A stretch of DNA of 64,000 bases from an uncultured Mycoplasmatota bacterium (GTDB taxonomy: Bacteria; Bacillota_I; Bacilli_A; RF39; UBA660), in NCBI GenBank assembly GCA_937944975.1, contig CALEBF010000014.1, positions 124,001 through 188,000 on the forward strand, in the 5' to 3' direction. The notes beneath the pieces were generated by a model, which searched no databases, was not told the DNA's origin, and saw only the letters and a program-made list of their open reading frames with translations. Positions 58,358 through 64,000 of this stretch are shown here, piece after piece. Position 1 is the first letter of the stretch. Each line of letters begins with the position of its first letter. Both the position numbers and the translations under genes were made by a program.

Positions 58358-58456
58358 ATGAGCTGTGAAAAAAACTTGAGTATATTTTGTATTTTAAGAG
58401 AACGATTTAATGTTATTTCAGAACATCATAGTGGGCCAACCAAAAAAGAAAAATAA
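58358..58456 (+). CDS. possible 32-residue small protein
   Basis: MSCEKNLSIFCILRERF then NVISEHHSGPTKKEK, with GGGAG 5 nt before the ATG. No family recognised, and it could be an eroded fragment. It ends 1 nt before the promoter of the next gene. Confidence 0.3.
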   Translation: MSCEKNLSIFCILRERFNVISEHHSGPTKKEK

Positions 58457-58484
58457 TTGAAAAAGAGATATGTTATGTTATAAT
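58457..58484 (+). promoter_or_regulatory. sigma-A promoter of the coiled-coil protein gene
   Basis: TTGAAA (58457-58462), 16-nt spacer, TATAAT (58479-58484), 20 nt before the start. Confidence 0.75.
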
Positions 58485-58504
58485 ATATCCACAAGGAGGA
58501 CTAT

Positions 58505-59164
58505 ATGAATCGAATGGGAAAAACAATTGTAGATACGGACGAGGAGAGATTCAATTTTGAAAATCAATCTGTAAAAGAGTATTTAACTTTAAAAGAACGT
58601 ATCTATAAAAAGCTTGATGCATACGATCAGCTTATAAAAGAGTATTTGGGGTTAAAAGAGGCTTTAGAAATTATGGATAGAAAGGTAAATGAACTGAAAC
58701 AAGAAGCGGTTGTACAAGAATACTTGTCTTTAAGAGAAAAGAGAGGAAAGATAACTGAAAGAGTAAATAGGATTAAAGCACTCTCAACAGAATTCACGGC
58801 ATCAAAAGAAAATGATAATCAGCTATATTCAGAACCGGCGAATCTAGAAGAACCAGTTGGTAGTTTAACTTCTACACAGGAAAATTCAAAAATACCATAT
58901 GATACATGTGATCATTTACAAAATCATAAGTTAGTTGATATTTCTTCAATAGAGTTTGAATGTGATTTAGAGTTAGCGCATGCAATATATACTAGACTGA
59001 AAGAAAAATATCCTGGAAGACCTGATGAGGCGATCGCTCGTTATTTCACAGCTGCTCTATACATGATACAAAAATATCCGGTAAGTGAAAAAAGAAAAGC
59101 AGGAAGAGCAAAAAGATTAGGATTAAATGAAGACTTTAATAAGTGGAAAATATCAATACGCTAA
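58505..59164 (+). CDS. coiled-coil repeat protein of unknown function
   Basis: 219 residues. The N-terminal ~95 residues contain three related units VKEYLTLKERI, IKEYLGLKEAL and VQEYLSLREKR spaced by 21 and 27 residues, forming a coiled coil. A disordered linker (about 96-140) follows. The C-terminal helical domain (ELAHAIYTRLKEKYPGRPDEAIARYF) ends with a basic segment (SEKRKAGRAKRLGL) that could bind nucleic acid. No known family. Located in the accessory patch downstream of tRNAs and next to a pseudogene, which suggests acquired DNA. AAGGAGG precedes ATG 58505. Confidence 0.7.
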   Translation: MNRMGKTIVDTDEERFNFENQSVKEYLTLKERIYKKLDAYDQLIKEYLGLKEALEIMDRKVNELKQEAVVQEYLSLREKRGKITERVNRIKALSTEFTASKENDNQLYSEPANLEEPVGSLTSTQENSKIPYDTCDHLQNHKLVDISSIEFECDLELAHAIYTRLKEKYPGRPDEAIARYFTAALYMIQKYPVSEKRKAGRAKRLGLNEDFNKWKISIR

Positions 59165-59188
59165 GTTTTCATTAACTTAGTCTTTTTT
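59161..59188 (+). terminator. intrinsic terminator
   Basis: CTAAGTT/AACTTAG stem across the stop codon, then a T tract. Confidence 0.75.
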
Positions 59189-59252
59189 ATTTTTAGACTT
59201 TGTAGATAAAGATCGATCTATGGTATAATGTAAGAAAGTAAGGAGCACATAT

Positions 59253-59999
59253 ATGAGGGAGTTTTTTGTAGATGAAGTTGCAGGAACTACGTTTACGTTA
59301 TTTGGTCCACTTCATATCGCATTAATTTTATTTGTTGTGATCGGGCTTGGACTAATCTATCGTTACAGGCATCAAATTTATCATTTAAATGATCGAACAA
59401 AGAAGATAATAAAGTACGGCTTGGTTATAGTTCTTTATCTAAATATGTTGATCTATTATAATGGGTTTGCTTATTATGGTATTTATACTTGGAAAAATCA
59501 TCTGCCAATTCACTTTTGTTATATTGCAAGTTTTTCTTTTATGATTGCTTGTTTACTACGAAAGAGAAGTTGGTATCATGTAATTTATTTTCTAGCTTTT
59601 ATAGGACCATTGCCAGCAATTATTTGGCCTAAGATGGTAAGTAGTTTTGATTCATTTATTTTTTATCAGTGGATTATCAGTCACCATGTTTTCTTACTAG
59701 GAAGTTTCTTCTTATATTACGCATATGATTTTCATATTCAAAAGAAGGATTTGTGGAAAGTATTGATCGTAGCAAACATAGTATTATTATTTGCAACTGG
59801 ATTTAATATGATCTTTAAAACGAACTATATTTTTTCGAGTGAGATTCCGGCACATGTATTTGAGTTATATCCATTTTTAAAATATTTTAACTATCCACTT
59901 TTAATATTAGAGATAACTGGAATGATTATGGTATTGATTGCATATATCCCAGTATATTTGAAACAGAGAGAAGATAAGAAGCAAGGAGAAATAGCATGA
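59253..59999 (+). CDS. YwaF/TIGR02206-family membrane protein
   Basis: 248 residues, seven predicted helices. The pattern FTLFGPLHIALILF at the start and LPIHFCYIASFSFMIA, FIGPLPAIIWP and QWIISHHVFLLGSFFLYY in the middle match the TIGR02206 (YwaF) family, whose function is unknown. It overlaps rnhB by 4 nt (ATGA). Confidence 0.85.
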   Translation: MREFFVDEVAGTTFTLFGPLHIALILFVVIGLGLIYRYRHQIYHLNDRTKKIIKYGLVIVLYLNMLIYYNGFAYYGIYTWKNHLPIHFCYIASFSFMIACLLRKRSWYHVIYFLAFIGPLPAIIWPKMVSSFDSFIFYQWIISHHVFLLGSFFLYYAYDFHIQKKDLWKVLIVANIVLLFATGFNMIFKTNYIFSSEIPAHVFELYPFLKYFNYPLLILEITGMIMVLIAYIPVYLKQREDKKQGEIA

Positions 60000-60625
60000 A
60001 CACAGTAGATTTATATGCATATGAAAAAGAATTGTGGAAAAAGGGAGTCGACTATGTCGGCGGAGTCGATGAGGTAGGAAGAGGACCTTTGATCGGACCA
60101 GTTGTTACAGCATGTGTTGTATTACCACACGATTTTGTATTAGAAGGACTTACGGATTCTAAAAAGTTAACTGAGAAAAAAAGAGAACTATTTTACGATT
60201 ATATTATGGAACATGCAGTATGTGTCAAAATAGGTATGTGTTCTCCAGAGAGAATCGATGAAATTAATATTTATCAGGCAAGCAAAGAAGCGATGATAGA
60301 AGCAATTGAAAAAGTTGCGAAAGAAATACCTCTTGGACACGTTTTAGTCGATGCGATGCCACTGGATATCGATATTGATACGACATCGATTATCAAGGGA
60401 GATGCGAAAAGTATTACGATTGCAGCGGCAAGTGTCATTGCCAAAGTAACGAGAGATCGTATGATGATAGAACTAGACCATAAATATCCAATGTATGGTT
60501 TTGGAAAGCATAAAGGATATCCGACAAAACAACATCTAGAAGCAATTGAAACGTATGGATTAATCGACGGATATAGAAAGACGTATGGACCAGTAAAGAA
60601 GATATTGGAAGGAGGAAAAAAATGA
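59996..60625 (+). CDS. rnhB: ribonuclease HII
   Basis: 209 residues. Active-site motif GGVDEVGRGPLIGPVV (the DEVGRG signature), catalytic acids in LVDAMP, and KVTRDRMM, GFGKHKGYPTKQHLEA motifs. Removes RNA from RNA/DNA hybrids, including single ribonucleotides. Overlaps the DHH gene by 4 nt. Confidence 0.96.
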   Translation: MNTVDLYAYEKELWKKGVDYVGGVDEVGRGPLIGPVVTACVVLPHDFVLEGLTDSKKLTEKKRELFYDYIMEHAVCVKIGMCSPERIDEINIYQASKEAMIEAIEKVAKEIPLGHVLVDAMPLDIDIDTTSIIKGDAKSITIAAASVIAKVTRDRMMIELDHKYPMYGFGKHKGYPTKQHLEAIETYGLIDGYRKTYGPVKKILEGGKK

Positions 60626-61587
60626 AACCTTTTATCATATCACACGGAGGAGATATCGATGGAGCAAGTCCTGTCATATTGTGTAATATGGTGTTTGGAC
60701 ATGTGGATCACGCTCTAGTAGAAGTATCGGAAGTTGCTGAATGCGTGAAGTCTTTTTTAGAAAACCCGGAAAGTCAACAGTACGATATGTTGTATATTAC
60801 TGATTTAGGACTTCCAAAAGAGACTTGTGAATTATTGCAGAATCATAAAGAGTGGAGACATAAAGTACGTGTCTTTGATCATCACGCAAGTAATTTGTTT
60901 GTTGGAGAGTATGACTTTGCTACCGTTGTTGTGACGGATGCAAATGGAGTGGATCAGTGTGGAACGACTTTATTCTATCAATATTTAAAAAGAAAATTTC
61001 CGGATGTTTTCACACATAATACTGCATTAGAAGAATATGTCGAACTTGTAAGACAACTGGATACATGGTGTTGGTTTAAAAACGGAGAAATCAGAGCTAA
61101 ACAGTTGGGACAATTATTCGACTTATATGGAAAAGAAAAATATATCGAATGCTACACGGAAAGATTAAAACAAGTACATCATTTCTACTTCAGTGAGTTT
61201 GAAGAGCAACTTTTAGAAATAGAAGAGTTACGAATTCAAAATTATGTTGCAAAAAAATCAAAAGAAATGTGGAAAGCAACGATTGATGGACATCCGGTTG
61301 GTATCGTCTTTGCAGAAAAATATCGCAGTGAATTAGGTAACGAACTCGCATTACAGTATGAAAAAGAAGTTGATTTTATCGCAATTGTAAATGCAGGTGG
61401 AGGAGTAAGCTTCCGCAGTTGTAACGATAAAGTAGATCTAGGAAAATTAGCCAAAACATATGGTGGTGGCGGACACAAACGTGCGAGTGGTTGTGAAGTA
61501 CCAGAATTAGCTAGAATATCATTACTAGAAAAAACTTTCCCAGGTATTGAAAAGATAGAGAGGTTAAAAGAGAATGATGAAAATTAA
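60622..61587 (+). CDS. DHH/DHHA1 phosphoesterase (NrnB-like)
   Basis: 321 residues. DHH domain motifs SHGGDIDGASP, DMLYITDLGLP and VFDHHASN bind two metals; the C-terminal DHHA1 motif is GGGGHKRASGC. Similar in layout to NrnB-type oligoribonucleases that degrade nano-RNA or c-di-nucleotide products. Overlaps both rnhB (4 nt) and the MBL gene (14 nt), so the set is one compact operon. Confidence 0.88.
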   Translation: MKPFIISHGGDIDGASPVILCNMVFGHVDHALVEVSEVAECVKSFLENPESQQYDMLYITDLGLPKETCELLQNHKEWRHKVRVFDHHASNLFVGEYDFATVVVTDANGVDQCGTTLFYQYLKRKFPDVFTHNTALEEYVELVRQLDTWCWFKNGEIRAKQLGQLFDLYGKEKYIECYTERLKQVHHFYFSEFEEQLLEIEELRIQNYVAKKSKEMWKATIDGHPVGIVFAEKYRSELGNELALQYEKEVDFIAIVNAGGGVSFRSCNDKVDLGKLAKTYGGGGHKRASGCEVPELARISLLEKTFPGIEKIERLKENDEN

Positions 61588-62098
61588 TTCTGTTGTCGTA
61601 GGACCTTTAGAGGAAAATTGTTATCTATTAGAACAGGGTGAGGATCTTTTGATCGTCGATCCTGGAGATGAAGCAGGTAAGATTATCGATGCGATTGGAA
61701 AGAGGAATGTACATGCGATTCTCATTACACATCGCCATTTCGATCACGTAGGAGCATTGGAGGCACTTGTATCAAAATATCATGTTCCAGTCTATGATCG
61801 AGCCTGTTTAGAGGAAAAAATGTATCAGATTGGGCCATTTAAGTTTCAAGTAGTATTTACACCTGGACATTCCAGTGATTCTGTTACGTATTATTTCGAA
61901 GAAGAAAAAGTGATGATGGTAGGAGATTTCGTATTTTATAGAAGTATCGGCAGAACAGATTTAGAAACAGGTAGTATGAAAGAGATGCAAAAGAGTATCG
62001 AAAGATTAAAACAATATCCAGATGATACTACGCTATATCCAGGACATGGACCTAGAACTTTACTAGGAAGTGAAAAACGAGAAAATTTATACTTTTAA
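61574..62098 (+). CDS. metallo-beta-lactamase fold hydrolase (glyoxalase II-like)
   Basis: 174 residues. Metal motifs THRHFDHVGA, TPGHSSDSVTYYF, MMVGDFVF and LYPGHGPRT supply the usual His/Asp ligands of the glyoxalase II-like subgroup. It is about 30 residues shorter than typical YqgX-like members. Starts at ATG 61574, or 61577 immediately after. Substrate unknown. Confidence 0.88.
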   Translation: MMKINSVVVGPLEENCYLLEQGEDLLIVDPGDEAGKIIDAIGKRNVHAILITHRHFDHVGALEALVSKYHVPVYDRACLEEKMYQIGPFKFQVVFTPGHSSDSVTYYFEEEKVMMVGDFVFYRSIGRTDLETGSMKEMQKSIERLKQYPDDTTLYPGHGPRTLLGSEKRENLYF

Positions 62099-62099
62099 A

Positions 62100-62127
62100 A
62101 AGAAGACGAGTTATTGCTCGTCTTCTT
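62100..62127. terminator. bidirectional terminator
   Basis: AAGAAGACGAG/CTCGTCTTCTT eleven-bp stem between the convergent MBL and DUF1540 genes. It contains the DUF1540 stop codon. Confidence 0.88.
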
Positions 62128-62284
62128 TTCTTACGTAACTATCACACATCGTAGCTTCTTTTTCCTCTTGTGGAGCACAACTGCACACTTTGATTTCGTT
62201 TAATTTGCAATAGTTACTGTCACAATGATTGTATTTACAATCTTGTACATCACAGTGAATATGTTTATTTGTATCTTGTTTCAT
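62111..62284 (-). CDS. DUF1540 Cys-rich mini-protein
   Basis: 57 residues. MKQDTNKHIHCDVQDCKYNH then CDSNYCKLNEIKVCSC and TMCDSY: the HCDVxxCxYN and CxLxxIxV spacing is diagnostic of DUF1540, a small probably metal-binding protein of Firmicutes with unknown function. The start has GGGAGG upstream, preceded by a near-consensus sigma-G-like promoter, so forespore expression is possible. The stop codon lies within the shared terminator. Confidence 0.85.
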   Translation of the reverse strand: MKQDTNKHIHCDVQDCKYNHCDSNYCKLNEIKVCSCAPQEEKEATMCDSYVRKEDEQ

Positions 62285-62300
62285 AAGAACCTCCCATCTT

Positions 62301-62329
62301 TATTGTGGGAGAGTTTTAAAAAAATATAC
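62301..62329 (-). promoter_or_regulatory. candidate sigma-G promoter of the DUF1540 gene
   Basis: On the minus strand GTATA, 17-nt spacer, CACAATA, one base off the sigma-G -10 consensus. It has the same spacing as the spoVA promoter, including five bases from the -10 box to the Shine-Dalgarno. Confidence 0.45.
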
Positions 62330-62372
62330 ATAAATTGTTTTTTGCATTCATAGGATCATGATAGGTGATGAT

Positions 62373-63272
62373 ATGGACAAGATTCGAGTTGGCATACCAA
62401 GAGGATTATTCTATCAAGAGTTTCACACGAAATGGAGATATTTTTTCGAACATCTCGGTTGTGAAGTTGTGGAAAGCGAAAAAACGAATCAACAAGTGAT
62501 CAAAAATGGAAAACGACTAGCAAATGATGAAATGTGTCTATCTTTTCAGACCTATCTAGGACATGTAGCTTCGTTAAAAGGAAGAGTAGATTATATCATC
62601 GTACCACGGATCGACAATTACGGAACTGATTTACAGACGTGTACGAACTTTTTAGCAGCTTACGATATCGTTAAAAATTTAATCGACATTCCCTTGTTGC
62701 ATTATAATATAGATTACGAAAATCACGAGACTGAGAAAAAAGGATTTTTCAAAATGGGAAGAATGCTTTCTAAAAGTTATCCGGAAATTAAGAAGGCATA
62801 TTCTCTTGCTTGTAAAATGGATGCGATGATTCAGAATAAACAAATTTCTAAGAATTATAATCGTATGAGTAGCAGTGGATTTAAAGTATTAGTAGTTGGA
62901 CATTCATACGTTTTGCACGATGATTATTTTATGAAATCGATTGCGGATCAAATCGAAAAGAATAATGGAGTCATAATTTATAGCGATGAATTTGATGAAA
63001 TGATAGCGAGAAAAGCTTCAGAAAAATATAGTCGTGAGCTTTACTGGAAATATCAAAAAGAGGCGATTGGATCGATCGCATTATTAGAAAATCAAATTGA
63101 TGGGGTGATATTTATTTCAACTTTTCCATGTGGACCAGACTCATTGGTAAATGAACTTGTCATGCGAAAGCTTCATTTACCACATTTAAATTTAGTGATC
63201 GATGATATGGATGCGACAGCAGGGATAGAAACTAGAATAGAAAGTTTTATGGACATGTTATATGAAAGATAA
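62373..63272 (+). CDS. DUF2229-type protein related to 2-hydroxyacyl-CoA dehydratase activators
   Basis: 299 residues. IRVGIPRGLFYQEFHTKWRYFFEHLGCEVV and NDEMCLSFQTYLGHVASLKGRVDYIIVPRI match the DUF2229/COG3581 family; conserved Cys residues (EMCLSF, LQTCTNF, FPCGPD) could bind an iron-sulfur cluster. These proteins often occur with ASKHA-type activators of (R)-2-hydroxyacyl-CoA dehydratases. ATG 62373 after AGGTGATGAT. It overlaps the next gene by 11 nt. Confidence 0.8.
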   Translation: MDKIRVGIPRGLFYQEFHTKWRYFFEHLGCEVVESEKTNQQVIKNGKRLANDEMCLSFQTYLGHVASLKGRVDYIIVPRIDNYGTDLQTCTNFLAAYDIVKNLIDIPLLHYNIDYENHETEKKGFFKMGRMLSKSYPEIKKAYSLACKMDAMIQNKQISKNYNRMSSSGFKVLVVGHSYVLHDDYFMKSIADQIEKNNGVIIYSDEFDEMIARKASEKYSRELYWKYQKEAIGSIALLENQIDGVIFISTFPCGPDSLVNELVMRKLHLPHLNLVIDDMDATAGIETRIESFMDMLYER

Positions 63273-64000
63273 GAAAAAAGTTATTTCATTTCCACATATG
63301 GGAAATTATTATGTCCCTGTGAAGTACTTACTTTCGCATGTATTTCACTGTAAAATTTTAGTTGCTCCTAAAATTACGAGTCGTACAATTGAGTTAGGTA
63401 CGAAATATAGTCCAGATTTTGTTTGTACACCATTTAAATATACCTTGGGAACTTTAATAGAAAGTTTAGAAAATGGTGCTAATATTCTACTGCAAGCAGG
63501 CGGTGGCTGTAAGTATGGTTACTATAGTGAATTACAGATTGAAATATTAAAAAGTTTAGGATATCAATTTGATTATATAAATTTAGTAAGTAAAGGAAAA
63601 ATGAATATAAGACGTATGTATCGTATGGTAAAAAAGATCGATCCTGAGTTTCAGATCCGTAAGTTTTTAAAGTATGCACGGATTACAAAACGAATGGTAA
63701 CATATATGGATCACTTTGAAGATGAGGTACGCAAGAGAATTGGGTTAGAAAAAGAAGAGGGAAGTTTTGAAGGTTTGGAACGAGAGATGTTGCGCAAATT
63801 TTCGAAGGTAAAAAATATGGCACAATTAAAACAAAGATATAAAGAATATATGAAGAAGATGTATGCACTTCCATTAAAAGAAGAACTTCATCCAATTCGC
63901 GTTGGTGTGATTGGGGAACTTTATACTTTGATGGAGCCATTCTCTAATTACTATTTAGAAAAAGCATTAGCAAAGTATCATATTTCTATTAAGCGATTTA
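63262..64000 (+). CDS. second DUF2229/COG3580-type protein (3' partial)
   Basis: Open for 246 codons from ATG 63262 to the end of the window, with no stop. Starts MKDKKKVISFPHMGNYYVPV. It contains TKYSPDFVCTPFKYTLGTLIE and LLQAGGGCKYGYYSELQ, the Cys/Gly-rich motif of the acyl-CoA dehydratase activase-related family, plus a second sub-domain beginning IRVGVIGELYTLMEPFSNYYLE. Probably forms a complex with the preceding protein. The remainder lies outside the window. Confidence 0.8.
   Translation, partial: MKDKKKVISFPHMGNYYVPVKYLLSHVFHCKILVAPKITSRTIELGTKYSPDFVCTPFKYTLGTLIESLENGANILLQAGGGCKYGYYSELQIEILKSLGYQFDYINLVSKGKMNIRRMYRMVKKIDPEFQIRKFLKYARITKRMVTYMDHFEDEVRKRIGLEKEEGSFEGLEREMLRKFSKVKNMAQLKQRYKEYMKKMYALPLKEELHPIRVGVIGELYTLMEPFSNYYLEKALAKYHISIKRF

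Noticed and set aside
57200..59250. Possible insertion sequence or integrated element next to the tRNA-Arg/Val pair
   Set aside because: No transposase or integrase frame, no direct repeat of a tRNA 3' end and no terminal inverted repeats found; only gene decay is visible.
1..64000. Mycoplasma-type genetic code (TGA = Trp)
   Set aside because: TGA ends many genes (for example spoIIAA, the first murE and uvrA) and Trp is encoded by TGG throughout, so the standard bacterial code applies.

Overview
The window comes from a low-GC, endospore-forming Firmicute of the Bacilli. Evidence: sporulation genes (a spoIIAA-like gene, sigF, spoVAC/AD/AEB, sigK, cse60), T-box leaders on two aminoacyl-tRNA synthetase loci, sepF and divIVA, scpAB, and a MurE with the meso-diaminopimelate motif DNPR. 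TGA is used as a normal stop. The gene style (many small lipoproteins, prepilin-like proteins, compact leaders) resembles uncultivated gut Bacilli such as the RF39/Erysipelotrichia neighbourhood. That placement is an impression, not a measurement.

Layout. 1-7.4 kb: a 5'-truncated YfcC-type transporter, a diaminopentanoate-dehydrogenase-like oxidoreductase, lipoproteins, a YgjP-like metalloprotease, an M23 peptidoglycan hydrolase, cse60 and a SpoVB/YtgP flippase. 7.4-10.8 kb: PadR regulator, HAAS-domain membrane protein and a large anchored surface protein. 10.9-13.8 kb: spoIIAA-sigF directly followed by spoVAC-AD-AEB, with a consensus sigma-G promoter. 14.4-18.5 kb: two murE paralogues around a small GNAT gene, then mraY. 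18.6-24.2 kb: an acidic membrane protein, RNHCP, scpA-scpB, a Zn-dependent PLC-like protein, tRNA-Leu, Nudix, HAD and FkbM genes. 24.3-30.8 kb: an oversized RNase R and a Ca2+-type P-ATPase. 30.8-39.2 kb: two tRNAs, an R2K-type ATP-grasp protein, uvrA, a YcxB-like protein, deoD and the ymfF/ymfH M16 pair. 39.3-50.8 kb: three prepilin-like genes scattered around sepF-divIVA-ileS, sigK and pyruvate kinase. 50.8-57.2 kb: GH31, lipoprotein, a T-box-controlled membrane protein plus leuS, and tRNA-Arg/Val. 57.2-59.2 kb: a small accessory patch with a decayed HD-domain gene and a coiled-coil protein. 59.2-64 kb: a YwaF-type protein, rnhB, a DHH phosphoesterase, an MBL hydrolase, a DUF1540 mini-gene and two DUF2229-type proteins, the last running off the edge.

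Most striking points: (1) RNase R carries an extra N-terminal half of about 570 residues containing a second, apparently catalytically dead RNB domain. (2) The spoIIA locus has no spoIIAB, and its SpoIIAA-like protein lacks the phosphorylatable serine, so the classical sigma-F partner switch appears absent here. (3) Two tandem MurE enzymes differ at the amino-acid specificity motif (DDPH versus DNPR). (4) An 814-residue protein fuses a prepilin N-terminus to Ig-like and Cys-rich repeats. (5) Predicted sporulation promoters sit only 5-6 nt upstream of the Shine-Dalgarno sequence. No CRISPR array, insertion sequence or intact prophage was seen.
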